A stretch of DNA of 64,000 bases, from NCBI GenBank assembly GCA_039105265.1, contig JAPFFF010000001.1:8494001-8558000 (forward strand), read 5' to 3'. This DNA comes from Tritrichomonas musculus. Taxonomy: Eukaryota; Parabasalia; Tritrichomonadida; Tritrichomonadidae. Shown one piece after another: positions 21,128 through 31,957 of this stretch; within the stretch, counting starts at the first letter, position 1, and the number at the start of each line of letters is the position of its first letter. The notes under the pieces are model-generated. The model was not told where the DNA came from, made no database searches, and worked only from the letters and a program-made list of their open reading frames with translations. The position numbers were made by a program, and so were the translations under genes.

Positions 21128-21295
21128 TTTCTTACTGAAAGGATATTTATAAAAATAAACTTCTGAAAAATTGAATACATTACTTTGAGAGAAAAAAGAA
21201 ATTTTTCACGTTTTATCGTTTTTTTAATCTATTTTCAGTGGAAATTTGCGGTTTATGTGTACGTTAAGTAGAACTTATCTGGCTAAAGTTTATTT
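21128..21295. mobile_element. family B MITE, partial third copy
   Basis: Directly after copy 2, the same order recurs: ACTGAAAGGAT, AATTGAATACATTACTTTG, TTTTATCGTTTTTT, then GCGGTTTATGTGTACGTTAA. This is the right half only. It suggests insertion beside, or unequal exchange with, the neighbouring copy. Confidence 0.75.
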
Positions 21296-21790
21296 AGTAT
21301 AGAATTCTCATTGATAATTATTAATTCAGAATTGTTACCTGGTTAAAACTTAAGCTCAACTTGATATTTGCCTCTCATTTATAATTTTGTTTCATTTATT
21401 TTATTCAAAGATGAAGTTACTTTTCTTTAATCTGGCAAAAAAATCCTTAAAAACAATTTTTCTGTTAATAGTGAAGTGAAATGAATGTTATCAATAACTT
21501 TAAGCACATTTAATTTTTTATTTATTTCACTTATGTCATAGGGAACATCGAGGTTTTTAACTCCTTTTTGTAGAGAGTGTAAATTGGATTTGCTAAACGA
21601 GGAACTGAAAGAGTTTGGAATGCATCAAATTGAATACTCAACTTATCCACTAACTTTTTCAGGTTTGGCAGAATAATGCTGGTTTTAGTTTATGTAATGA
21701 TTCTCATTATATTTCATAAGCATAAAAGAATTTTGAATGGTAATTGTTTTATAGATCAAAGCAAAACTTGAAAATGGTTGAAATTTGAGG
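21296..21790. other. intergenic, no gene seen
   Basis: About 495 bp of slightly less AT-rich sequence between transposons. No open frame of convincing length. Confidence 0.4.
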
Positions 21791-21792
21791 TA

Positions 21793-23421
21793 ACGTATTT
21801 CCAGAAATGCGCAAAAAATATACATTTTTCCAGAAATGCGTAAAAAATAAACGTTCGTTTTTTGTAAATGTTTTATTGTTTTTTAATTTTTCAAAATGCC
21901 TATTTATTTTCAATTGTTTTAATTATGATACTTAATAAATACATGCTCATATGAAATACATTAACCATTTATTTCACTGATTGATGTTCTTTATACGGAA
22001 AAACAAGAAATTTTTATTTTTATTTTTTTTATAATAATTTTGACAAAATTTATTATCGCTCTGACTGATAAGCTTTAAAGTTGTATAATATGATTTTATG
22101 AGGTTTAACTATTATTTATTAAAGAGTTGAGTTAGGGTCTTAAATGACGCATTGAAAAAAAAGAAAAACAAATATTACTGTTTGTTCATGAAGGATTATT
22201 AAAGTAAATCGTTTTTAAATCATTCCAACTTTTTAAACAATGTGTAAACAATTGTTTTGCTAATCAACTAGATTAAATTCTTAGAGTGTCAAGAAAAATT
22301 ATGATGATCATTTATCCGAATGATCATTTTTTTTCCATGCATTTATTAAATTCAAGCATAATAATTCGATCAATAATCAGGTAATTAAATCAAATATATA
22401 TTGTATTTTTTCTGAAAATAAATATAACTACGACAATTATTGATCATTTTAAAATTTTTGTAATATTGTGAAAAATATATAATATCAAATTTTATATTCT
22501 AAAATATATCACGAAAAAATAAATTTGAGAAAGGTAAAAACATTGTAACGCATCATAAATGAAGTTTTTTCTATATAAATAAAAAATTCAATAGTATTCA
22601 AAAAGTCAACTATTAAAATCAGTAAAAATCATTATTGAACCATTACTTAAACAAAACGCCATAATTAATATTTTAATTGCATTGAGTATTATACATTTAT
22701 TGCCAATAAAGGTCCTAATAAACAAATATAATTATATTTTTTTTAATTTTAAAGAATTTTTAGTCATTTTTTTGGAATTTATGCTTTTCTTGATATTCCA
22801 ATTAAAAATAGCTAATAAATATTTATTTAATACTCGTTGCTGATTTAAATTATTATGCTTGAATTTAATAAATGCATGGAAAAAAAATGATCATTCGGAT
22901 AAATGATCATCATAATTTTTCTTGACACTCTAAGAATTTAATCTAGTTGATTAGCAAAACAATTGTTTACACATTGTTTAAAAAGTTGGAATGATTTAAA
23001 AACGATTTACTTTAATAATCCTTCATGAACAAACAGTAATATTTGTTTTTCTTTTTTTTCAATGCGTCATTTAAGACCCTAACTCAACTCTTTAATAAAT
23101 AATAGTTAAACCTCATAAAATCATATTATACAACTTTAAAGCTTATCAGTCAGAGCGATAATAAATTTTGTCAAAATTATTATAAAAAAAATAAAAATAA
23201 AAATTTCTTGTTTTTCCGTATAAAGAACATCAATCAGTGAAATAAATGGTTAATGTATTTCATATGAGCATGTATTTATTAAGTATCATAATTAAAACAA
23301 TTGAAAATAAATAGGCATTTTGAAAAATTAAAAAACAATAAAACATTTACAAAAAACGAACGTTTATTTTTTACGCATTTCTGGAAAAATGTATATTTTT
23401 TGCGCATTTCTGGAAATACGT
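21793..23421. mobile_element. long-TIR foldback element, family A copy 2
   Basis: A 1,629-bp element with near-perfect inverted arms of about 574 bp each (21793-22366 and 22851-23421) and a 480-bp centre. The ends are ACGTATTTCCAGAAATGCGC and its inverse, with TA at 21791-21792 and 23422-23423. No transposase is encoded. The arms are so alike that insertion or arm conversion is recent. The right-hand TA is also the left flank of the next small element, so two elements abut at one TA. Centre and arms match the copy at 16020. Confidence 0.9.
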
Positions 23422-23423
23422 TA

Positions 23424-23642
23424 GATCGAAAATTTATACTTTTTTCGACAAATATTTTTATATAAAAATTCAACTTTTCTCAATTGTTTTTGGCTAAACA
23501 ATCTTCATTTTTAAATATAATTTATAAAACTAATTAGAATATTGATTTATTTTAAAATAATAACGAAAATTATTATTTACATCAAGAAAAATGTATATTA
23601 TTATGGTTAACGTCTTGTCGAAAAAAGTATAAATTTTCGATT
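23424..23642. mobile_element. 219-bp MITE with TA target
   Basis: Inverted termini ATCGAAAATTTATACTTTTT extend to CGACAA, about 27 bp matching exactly after the first base. TA lies at both outer edges (23422-23423, 23643-23644). The centre is AT-rich with no frame. TIR sequence differs from families A and B. Confidence 0.8.
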
Positions 23643-23644
23643 TA

Positions 23645-24401
23645 CCAAATTTGACTGTTTAAATATGTGTGTTCTGCTTTTTCTGATGATTTTGATCATT
23701 TATCAAAGTTGATATTGTCATTCATAACAAATATTTGTGCTTTTTATTAAAGTTAACACTGATATCTTTCATAACAAATTCATTATACTTCGTTTCATTG
23801 GTTTAAAAATTATTCATTTATACAATATTCTGTGTTCTATTGAAATCATATTAAACTAATTTTAAAAAGCATAATTAGGAAGAATTTCTTTGCTTGTTGT
23901 AATAGTGATAAATTTATGGAAATTGTATTAATATTTGAATCAACCTTGGTCATTTTTTCAGGAATTGTAATAGATATAAAATTCTTATATCTTTTAAATA
24001 AATAGTTCTTCATTGATTTTACTTCATTTTAATATTATAATGCCAAAGAATTGCTATAATCATACTTTTGGAATATTTGAATATTTTTTATAATAGTTCA
24101 AAACAGATGATAACGTTAAATTATAAAGCAATAATTTATACCAATTAAGATAATATTTCATTATAATTAGAATTATATGATTTTTGAAAATATTTGAATT
24201 GGATAGTAATTTATCATTTATCATTGCTTAATTAAAAAATAAAGAGTTTAATGCATGATATATTAAATTAATATTAATAGAAAAAGAGATATTCCATAAT
24301 AATTAATATTTTCTTATAACGTATTTTTAGCTCGCTAGTTAACAGAAATAATTTCTTTCTTAATGTGAAAACAGACCGTTAATGATTAAATAAACGTTTA
24401 A
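23645..24401. other. intergenic upstream of centrin
   Basis: AT-rich DNA with no gene seen. Its right end holds the centrin promoter. Confidence 0.5.
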
Positions 24402-24406
24402 TCATT
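24402..24406 (+). promoter_or_regulatory. initiator-like motif of the centrin gene
   Basis: TCATT matches the trichomonad initiator TCA-Y-W. The A (24404) lies 13 bases before the ATG, a typical spacing for the very short 5' UTRs of this group. Confidence 0.55.
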
Positions 24407-24416
24407 TCAGTCAACA

Positions 24417-24860
24417 ATGACATCTTTAACTCAAGATCAACAGTTGGAAATTCGTGAAGCTTTTGATATTTTTGATTCAGATAAGAGTGGGTCTATTGAT
24501 CGCCATGAATTACGCGTTGCTTTACGTGCAATGGGATTTGATGCAACAAAAGATGAGGTTACTCGAATTATGAAGCAATACGATCCAGATGCCACTGGAT
24601 TAGTCAATTTTCCAGCTTTTCAAAAAATTGTTGAAGAAAAACTCGCGCAACGTAGACCAGAAGATGAAATCCAAAAAGCTTATAACCTCTTTGCAGATGG
24701 ACAAGATGGAATTAGCATCAACAGTTTGAGAAGAATTACTCGTGAATTAGGTGAAACATTAAATGATGAAGAACTTAAAGCAATGATTGATGAATTTGAT
24801 CAGGATCATGACGGAAAAATCAACTATGAAGAATTTCTTACAATTGTTAATGGCCGTTAA
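24417..24860 (+). CDS. centrin (caltractin)
   Basis: A 147-residue EF-hand protein closest to centrin: [17 protein letters not shown] at the start and [17 protein letters not shown] after hand 1 are centrin signatures. Hand 1 ([12 protein letters not shown]) and hand 4 ([12 protein letters not shown]) have full calcium-binding loops. Hand 2 ([12 protein letters not shown]) lacks the final Glu. Hand 3 ([11 protein letters not shown]) is degenerate. The protein lacks the usual 15-25-residue N-terminal tail. Centrins act at basal bodies, the mitotic apparatus and, in flagellates, contractile fibres. Confidence 0.92.
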   Translation: MTSLTQDQQLEIREAFDIFDSDKSGSIDRHELRVALRAMGFDATKDEVTRIMKQYDPDATGLVNFPAFQKIVEEKLAQRRPEDEIQKAYNLFADGQDGISINSLRRITRELGETLNDEELKAMIDEFDQDHDGKINYEEFLTIVNGR

Positions 24861-25067
24861 AATTTTCGTTATATTTATAAACATTATCTTTTACGTTTTT
24901 AAAGAGAAATTTTATAATTTTTCAAAAAAAGAAACTACTTTTATCTAGATAAAGTAATCTAAAAATAGATGTGGGCAAATGTGGTAAAGAACATGAAAAT
25001 ATTTATAAAAAAAAAAATATAGTATACTATTATAGAAATAAATTATAGGCAAAAAATAAAATCAGAA

Positions 25068-26174
25068 TTACAAATTCAAAACTGATTTGCAAGGGCTTTT
25101 CTTTGTGGATAATTCCTGGAAATCGACAGGTGTAACAATATTAATAGTTTTCAATAATTGCTCTGTAGTTAAAGAAGGTCGTGCAAAACAGTATCGTGCA
25201 TCGCATACACTAGCAGAAATATGCTCGATATTTGAATCTTTTGAAACGTTTTCAGGGAGAAATGCATCAAAATCAATTTTGGTAAATTTTTGAACATCTG
25301 AAAAAAAAGGGGACTTCATAACAGTATCAACATCCATTCTTTCTTCGGGATTAACACATAACATTCCTCTTAATAAATTTTCCAAATCTTTTTCGGTCCC
25401 TTCTGGAATAACTAGAGGACAGTGTGTTATATTCTGAACAATTTCATAAAAATTATCCCCTTTGAATGGAAGATCGCCGAACATGACTTGATAAAGTGTA
25501 ACACCAAGAGAATATACATCTTCTTTAGCTGGGTTTAACGCGTCAGGATCAACGTCAAAATCATATATGGCTTCAGGTGCTTGGTAGCCAGGTGTTCCGA
25601 CAACCATGGCAGCACTTTGAAATGAATGTCCAACGCCAAAATCAGATAAATAAACGTTTCCATTGCTGCATAACAAAATGTTGGACGGTTTGATATCTTG
25701 GTGAACTATCCCATGTGCGTGAAGAAAAGAAACTGCAGATAAAACCGAGTAGAAAATGTATTTGATTAAATTTATATTTGGCTTAATAGATGAATCAAGA
25801 ATCTGCTGCAGAGAGCCGCAATCGGCATAATCTATAACTAAATAGACAACATCAGTAGATTCAACATGAAGAACATCATAGAGATGGATGATGTTTGGAT
25901 GAACTATTTTCCTCATTGCTGATATTTCTCTTTCTAATTGAGAAACGCCGGCATCAATATGCTGCAAATCATGAAGTTTAAAACGTTTTAATGCGTAGTA
26001 TTTTTGGGTATTTGTATCAATTGCAATATAAACTTTTGCAAATGAGCCTTCACCGATTTTTTGTAAGATTAAATATTGATTAATTTGTTTCAAAGGTTTT
26101 TCTTCTTCTTCGCAGAAGCTAGATGAATCAAGCTGATGAATAAATGGATCATTTCCACAAAAATCGCTAAACAT
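25068..26174 (-). CDS. Ser/Thr protein kinase, LKB1/CaMKK-like
   Basis: A 368-residue kinase with all main catalytic elements. The glycine loop is GEGSFAKV at 41-48, the ATP-binding lysine K63 (ALKRF), and the catalytic loop HQDIKPSN at 158-165, with Gln for the usual Arg before D160. DFG is at 178-180 and GTPGYQAPE at 193-201. The activation segment is short and has no obvious phosphosite cluster. The missing HRD Arg suggests activity does not depend on activation-loop phosphorylation, as proposed for other RD-minus kinases. The short N-terminus and roughly 65-residue tail carry no other domain. LKB1, CaMKK and related AMPK-kinase kinases are the best family guess. A TCATTTA initiator-like motif lies about 27 bases before the start. 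Confidence 0.85.
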   Translation of the reverse strand: MFSDFCGNDPFIHQLDSSSFCEEEEKPLKQINQYLILQKIGEGSFAKVYIAIDTNTQKYYALKRFKLHDLQHIDAGVSQLEREISAMRKIVHPNIIHLYDVLHVESTDVVYLVIDYADCGSLQQILDSSIKPNINLIKYIFYSVLSAVSFLHAHGIVHQDIKPSNILLCSNGNVYLSDFGVGHSFQSAAMVVGTPGYQAPEAIYDFDVDPDALNPAKEDVYSLGVTLYQVMFGDLPFKGDNFYEIVQNITHCPLVIPEGTEKDLENLLRGMLCVNPEERMDVDTVMKSPFFSDVQKFTKIDFDAFLPENVSKDSNIEHISASVCDARYCFARPSLTTEQLLKTINIVTPVDFQELSTKKSPCKSVLNL

Positions 26175-27543
26175 TTGATTTGATTTAATAAATATAAATG
26201 AAAATTCAATTTTTTTGTGAGAAATTTTGAAAACGAATTACCACAAATAATTCAATTTAGATCAAATGTGGCCACACAGAATATATTTAATTTTTTCTAT
26301 AAATTTGTGATTTTTTTCTGCCCTATTCAATTTTTCATTGAAATGTGCAGCTTTTTGAAACAAAATTTCTATATATTAATCTGTCGCACAACTTTTTAAA
26401 TGTAAAAAAAATGGAACAAAAACAGAAAAATACAAATATTTATATTTATTTTAAAATGAAATTTAAAATTTCTTTGATTTTTGATTTTTATGTTATATTA
26501 TATAAATAATGTCAGCAATACTAAAGTAAACACAAGTGCAATCCGCAAAAATTCAAATTTAAAAAAAAAATAATCAGCAATATGGTCATTTTTTATATTA
26601 ATATTGAAAATATTTGAATGTCTTGTAGCCATTTTCTATTCAATGAGTATATAATCAAAATAAAAATTTTATAAAAATTGAATTCATGTTTTATTCATCT
26701 ATTATCAAATTGAGGTATAGTTTGGTCTAAAATTAAATCTCATAAAACATAGTTAACGCAGCTTTGAAATAACGTATTTTTTTTTTTTTTTTTTCATAAC
26801 ATTCATCAGCGATGATTTAATCAATTCATTCATCCATTCTGGATATTTTTTGAAGTAATTGTTCTTAAAGCAATTCTTACTTTTTATCAATTCTTTTTTA
26901 TTTTAAATATTTAAATTTGTTTTGTATAGATAAAATAATTTATATAAAAAACTTATGATATTTTCACAAAATTTTTATTTATAATTTTCTAAGACTTCTG
27001 AAAAATATTTCAATTGTTTCAATTAAAAATATTTGGTGTTTTCGTAGATAAAAGAAAAATTGTTTTTTTCAAATATATTTATTTCATTTTATAAATTAAA
27101 TAAATCCTTGCTATACCATGAAATATACTTTTATTTGTGTGTTAATTCTAATTTTAAATAAATATTATGAAGTAAACTTTTATTTATCAAGATAGATTTT
27201 TTAGGGAATTTTACAACATTCAAATCCCAAAATAATCAAAATAAACATCTCAATTTTGAATCAATTTATCCGCATCTTCGACAATAATTTTATCAAATAA
27301 CAATTTATTAATAAAAAAGTTATAATATAGATTGTTGATACTTTCAACATGAAAGCATTGCACAAAATGAATTCAATAAAATCCATCAAATTATAATATT
27401 ATAATAATATCCTGCTTAGGAAACAAATGTATCAATATATTAATATCACAAAAAAATATTAATAATAGATTTTTTATAAAATGAGGATCATTCAAAAAAT
27501 ATATAAAAATAGTATATTCAAAATGGTCCTCCCTGCTTTTGAA
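26175..27543. other. intergenic, no gene seen
   Basis: About 1.37 kb of very AT-rich DNA with an 18-T run near 26772. The kinase gene is transcribed away from it and the epimerase gene ends at its right edge. No terminal repeats found. Confidence 0.5.
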
Positions 27544-28605
27544 TTAATATTCATCCTTTTCACGGAATGTGCCGAGTTCTGGAATATCTTTTAGCTTAAC
27601 AGGTGCTGAATGAGCCAATTGAGAAATATCTTCTCCATTATTCTTGGCTTCTTCAACTTGCTCCTTGATCCAATCATAAGTTTTCTTGAGGCCGTCCTTG
27701 AGCTTGGTTTTAGGTTCCCACTGTAAGAGTTCAAGTATTTTTGTATTGTCTGAGTTTCTTCCTCGAACACCTTCTGGACCTTCATGATGAGTAATTGGAA
27801 TATCTTTTCCTGCAAAAGAAAGGGCAAGTTTTGCAAGATTGTTCATTGAAATCATTTCGCTTGATCCAATGTTTAGAGGTTCATGAACGTCTGACAAGAA
27901 AAGTTTGAAAACTCCTTCAACACAATCATCAATAAATGTGAATGAACGAGTTTGTTCACCATCTCCCCAAATTTCGAATTCTTTTTCAGATGTGATCGCT
28001 TTACGGCAAAAGGCTGCTGGAGCCTTTTCACGTCCACCACGCCATGTTCCGAAAGGACCATATATATTATGGAAACGAGCAACTCTGGTTTCCATACCAA
28101 AATCTAGGTAAAAGTGTTTGCAAAGCTCTTCTGTGCATATCTTCTCGACTCCATATGCATCTTGTGGCTGTGCAGGCCAAGCGTCATCTTCTTTGAGAGC
28201 TGGAACGTCAACTTCTGTTTGTTTAAATTCTGGATAAACGCAAGCACTTGATGAATAGAAGAAACGCTTAACACCATTTCTATGGGCAGCTTCAAGCATA
28301 TTAGAGCTGCACATAAGATTGTTATAAAGAATAACTGCATTATTGGATTGAATGAAACCCATACCACCCATATCAGCGGCAAAATTGAAAACCCAGTCGA
28401 TTCCTTCTGTTGCTTTCTTACAACTTTCATATTCACGAAGGTCAAGTTTAAGAAATTCGTCGCAAAACTCTTCAGGTTTCCAAAACTCGTTATCAGCCCA
28501 ATCTACGCAACGAACCCAGTGACCTTTTGCGCGAAGATACTTGGCCATATGAGATCCGATAAAGCCAGCACCGCCTCCGATGCAAACTCTTTCTTTCCCG
28601 CTCAT
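27544..28605 (-). CDS. GME: GDP-mannose 3,5-epimerase, plant-type
   Basis: A 353-residue extended short-chain dehydrogenase that follows plant GME along its whole length. The NAD motif is GGGAGFIGSH at 10-19. The family-specific stretches NFAADMGGMGFIQSN, ACVYPEFKQ, FHNIYGPFGTW, GREKAPAAFCRKA and GPEGVRGRNSDN are all present. With Arabidopsis numbering shifted by 23, the three catalytic residues are kept: C122 (C145), Y151 (Y174) and K194 (K217). GME makes GDP-L-galactose and GDP-L-gulose, used by plants for ascorbate and cell-wall sugars; here a glycan role is likelier (inference). Start: an upstream ATG at 28626 adds MVTSHLK, but initiator motifs (TCACA twice, 28613-28622) lie between the two ATGs, so I use 28605. 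The closeness to plants makes lateral transfer plausible. Confidence 0.93.
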   Translation of the reverse strand: MSGKERVCIGGGAGFIGSHMAKYLRAKGHWVRCVDWADNEFWKPEEFCDEFLKLDLREYESCKKATEGIDWVFNFAADMGGMGFIQSNNAVILYNNLMCSSNMLEAAHRNGVKRFFYSSSACVYPEFKQTEVDVPALKEDDAWPAQPQDAYGVEKICTEELCKHFYLDFGMETRVARFHNIYGPFGTWRGGREKAPAAFCRKAITSEKEFEIWGDGEQTRSFTFIDDCVEGVFKLFLSDVHEPLNIGSSEMISMNNLAKLALSFAGKDIPITHHEGPEGVRGRNSDNTKILELLQWEPKTKLKDGLKKTYDWIKEQVEEAKNNGEDISQLAHSAPVKLKDIPELGTFREKDEY

Positions 28606-28612
28606 TTTTAGA

Positions 28613-28622
28613 TGTGATGTGA
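28613..28622 (-). promoter_or_regulatory. tandem initiator-like motifs of the epimerase gene
   Basis: On the minus strand TCACATCACA holds two TCAYW matches, with A+1 at 28620 or 28615. That is 10-15 bases before the ATG at 28605 and downstream of the alternative ATG at 28626, which would therefore not be in the mRNA. Confidence 0.5.
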
Positions 28623-28626
28623 CCAT

Positions 28627-29252
28627 TTTATCATTTCAAATTTTTAAATAGTATACTATTAATTTTCTTACTTTTTTTATTGATCAACTTGTTGATTTCA
28701 AGTTTATATTATCTTAATTATTTTATCTCACGTTTATACAATTTTGAATAATGAGTTTATAAACTATTTAAATTTTAAATGTAAAACAAAAAGTTGCCAA
28801 TAAATATTATCATACAGATGAGTTCCGACTTGAAATAACGTATTTTTAAAATAAATCTATCTTATTATATTTTCATTTTTTTAATAAATATATTTAAAGA
28901 ATAAAATAGTTATATATTTCTTTATATTTTAATCGATCATTTATGTAAAAAGAAAAAACTAATGCATTTATCTATTCACTTAAAAATTTATCATTTTCAG
29001 ACTATATTCATAATATAAAATAATATATAAATTAAACAACTTATTTTTTTATTAAATTTTCGAAATATTGTTTATTAATCGAGATAAATGTATAAGATAT
29101 CAAAAAATGGGAGAAATTTGTTTTTGTTTTTTCTCTTTGAATCTTGGATATATTTATATGTTTAAGCATTTTAAAAGTATTTAATTCTTTAATATAATAT
29201 GATTAATTAATTTATTCTAAATTATAGCGATTTAATTTTAAGATATAAACTT

Positions 29253-29293
<41 letters not shown>

Positions 29294-29526
29294 GAAATAA
29301 TATTCTAAAAGAAAGGGGATCCGAAATCGGCGGTTATGGAAAATCGAATTCTTCAATATAACTTATATTAATAAGAATACTATTTAATATTTAATAAAAT
29401 TTATTTGGTAAAAACATAATCGAATGTAGGGGTTTTGAGATATAAAAATCTTAAGAAAAAGTTTCTCATTTGAAAACTTATTCGGTTGTATCAATTCAAA
29501 TCATCTTCGCAAATTGAGAGGCTCTC
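28627..29526. other. intergenic, no gene seen
   Basis: AT-rich, with a 38-T run at 29255-29292. The right edge is the target site of the 10-kb transposon nest. Confidence 0.5.
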
Positions 29527-30487
29527 TGCGAAAATAAAGGTATGGAAACTCTTTTTCAATTCAATTTTATTTTATGCAAAAAAAGCTCGAATATTGATCA
29601 TTTTTTATTAAAAATTAGTCCATCGTCATGTATATAATATTTGTAGAATAATTATAAAATTAAAAAAATATAATTTTAATTTTATTACCGAAAAACAAGA
29701 AAAAAATGAAATCCAAAAATTTGCAAATTTTGATCAACGGAAAAAAACTCATCAAAGTTTAATACATGTCTAATATTGTTTTATCATATTATTAACATAT
29801 TTAAAAATAGCATGAAAGTGCTTAATTCAAATCTCATAAAATGCATAATGAGAAAAAAATGTTTTTTTAAGAAAAAATCAATTTAAAGATGAACGAGTCG
29901 ACAAAAGTTTTTAGTTATTTTATATGTTCTTCATTTTTTTATCTATATATATAAAGATAACCCACAAATTTGCCAAAAAAACACATTGCAGCATATTTGG
30001 AACTAAGCTAAAATATATTCTGTTTAATATAAAAAATAATATGCTTATTAAGTGATTTTGCTTTAATAAATTACTTTTTTTTAATAAGATATTAGTAATC
30101 TATTTATGAAAATTTTGATAACTTTTTATATGAGTTTTCAGAAAAATAATATTTTGAATGAAAATTTTCGATCAAATATCGTTATAAATTTAAGCTCTCT
30201 CACTTCATATATTTTTTACTATTTCCATTTTGATTGACCAAGCCTCTCAAATTCGTAAGCACTACTCTCCATAATAATCGGAAAACGCAAATATCTATGA
30301 TCTACAAAAAAAAATTTGAAAGTTGGACAAATTACCAAAATTACGATTTTCATTTTACTACTGGCTCATTTTTATCATTTTTCTCAGCTTCAAATTATTT
30401 TTTTATTGTAATACAAACATGTAGAGACCTTCAATGTCTCGATGAAATATTAAGATAATAATCACATATCAATATATAACAGATCGA

Positions 30488-30585
30488 ATGTTGAGGTCGC
30501 CAAAATACAAGCAATCCGAGCTGAGCGCAGCGAAGTCGGATTGCTTGAGCCACTACGAGCGAAGCGAGGTAGTGGCTAATAAAAA
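30488..30585. repeat. two adjacent GC-rich hairpins inside the Helitron-like element
   Basis: The first hairpin pairs AAGCAATCCGA with TCGGATTGCTT; the second pairs AGCCACTAC with GTAGTGGCT around a GCGAAGC apex. A diverged second version of the same segment lies at about 33170-33260, showing an internal duplication of the element. The mirror copy is at about 38290-38370. Confidence 0.8.
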
Positions 30586-30978
30586 AATTTTTTTTAATCA
30601 TAATCCTAATCTATTAAAAAATGATCTTTTTACGCCTCCATATAATTATTTCCTATTTTTTTTTACAATGTAATTATTTGTTGTTTCATTTGTTCAAGTT
30701 GTTTCTATATATTCTATTAAGCTCAAATTAAAATTTGTAAAATGTTCAAAGTTTTCATTTTAAATAGCTATGTGGTCATGTACACCTTAAAAAGTGATAG
30801 AATTATCTCATTCAAAGTTTTGTCCATTTAATCATTCAAAATTTACCTAATAAAAAAAAATTTCATCTCATATTTTGGAGTACTTTTCATAAGATGATCG
30901 TAATTTTAAAAATAATATTGAATTTTTGAATAAGTGATCGTTATGCAAAAGCCCAAATTATAGATTACGCAATTTAGT

Positions 30979-31912
30979 CTTCCACCTGCGGCTATCGCTT
31001 CTCAGCTGCAGGTGGAAGTAAAGAAATAAGGAAACCAAGTTTCCACCTGCGGCTGAGCTGCGACAGCTGCAGGTGGAAAATCACTATTTACCAATTTAGC
31101 CTTCCACCTGCGGCTATCGCTTCTCAGCTGCAGGTGGAGGTAAAGAAATAAGGAAACCAATTTTCCACCTGCGGCTGAGCTTCGACAGCTGCAGGTGGAA
31201 AATCACTATTTACCAATTTAGCCTTCCACCTGCGGCTATCGCTTCTCAGCTGCAGGTGGAAGTAAAGAAATAAGGAAACCAATTTTCCACCTGCGGCTGA
31301 GCTGCGACAGCTGCAGGTGGAAAATCACTATTTACCAATTTAGCCTTCCACCTGCGGCTATCGCTTCTCAGCTGCAGGTGGAAGTAAAGAAATAAGGAAA
31401 CCAAGTTTCCACCTGCGGCTGAGCTGCGACAGCTGCAGGTGGAAAATCACTATTTACCAATTTAGCCTTCCACCTGCGGCTATCGCTTCTCAGCTGCAGG
31501 TGGAAGTAAAGAAATAAGGAAACCAAGTTTCCACCTGCGGCTGAGCTGCGACAGCTGCAGGTGGAAAATCACTATTTACCAATTTAGCCTTCCACCTGCG
31601 GCTATCGCTTCTCAGCTGCAGGTGGAAGTAAAGAAATAAGGAAACCAAGTTTCCACCTGCGGCTGAGCTGCGATAGCTGCAGGTGGAAGTAATTACTTAA
31701 ATGTACCATTTCAAACTTCCACCTGCAGCTATCGCAACTTAGCTGCAGTTGGAACTAATTACGCGAATTGAACTTCCACCTGCAGCTAAACTGCGATAGC
31801 TTCAGGTGGAAGTAATTACTTAAATGTACCATTTCAAACTTCCACCTGCAGCTATCGCAACTTAGTTGCAGGTGGAACTAATTACGCGAATTAAACTCCC
31901 ACCTGCAACTAA
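30979..31912. repeat. hairpin satellite, 122-bp unit, six copies plus a variant block
   Basis: Six tandem units of 122 bp start at 30979, 31101, 31223, 31345, 31467 and 31589. Each has two hairpins whose stems are CCACCTGC and GCAGGTGG with different loops (CTATCGCTTCTCAGCT type and GAGCTGCGACAGCT type). After 31680 come about two variant units of near 130 bp built on the same stem. Every arm holds a CACCTG/CAGGTG E-box-like hexamer. The mirror array in copy 2 has four units, and the two-unit difference accounts for the 242-bp length difference between the copies. Confidence 0.95.
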
Positions 31913-31957
31913 AAGTTTTAAATATTTTTTTATCCATATATATTAAAGATTTCCCTC

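Noticed and set aside
28606-28626. Seven extra N-terminal residues on the epimerase
   Set aside because: They lie upstream of the initiator-like motifs and have no counterpart ahead of the conserved NAD motif.
26763-28850. TTGAAATAACGTATTTTT at both sides of the epimerase gene as transposon ends
   Set aside because: The two copies are direct, short and AT-rich, with no target duplication or inverted partner.
30234-30673. Open frames of 74 and 61 codons, repeated at 38195-38634
   Set aside because: Identical only because the Helitron-like copies are nearly identical; composition is low-complexity and the 61-codon frame runs through a hairpin.
30979-31912. Possible CRISPR array (regular GC-rich repeats with spacers)
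   Set aside because: The whole 122-bp unit is conserved including the parts between hairpins, so there are no unique spacers, and the context is a eukaryotic transposon.
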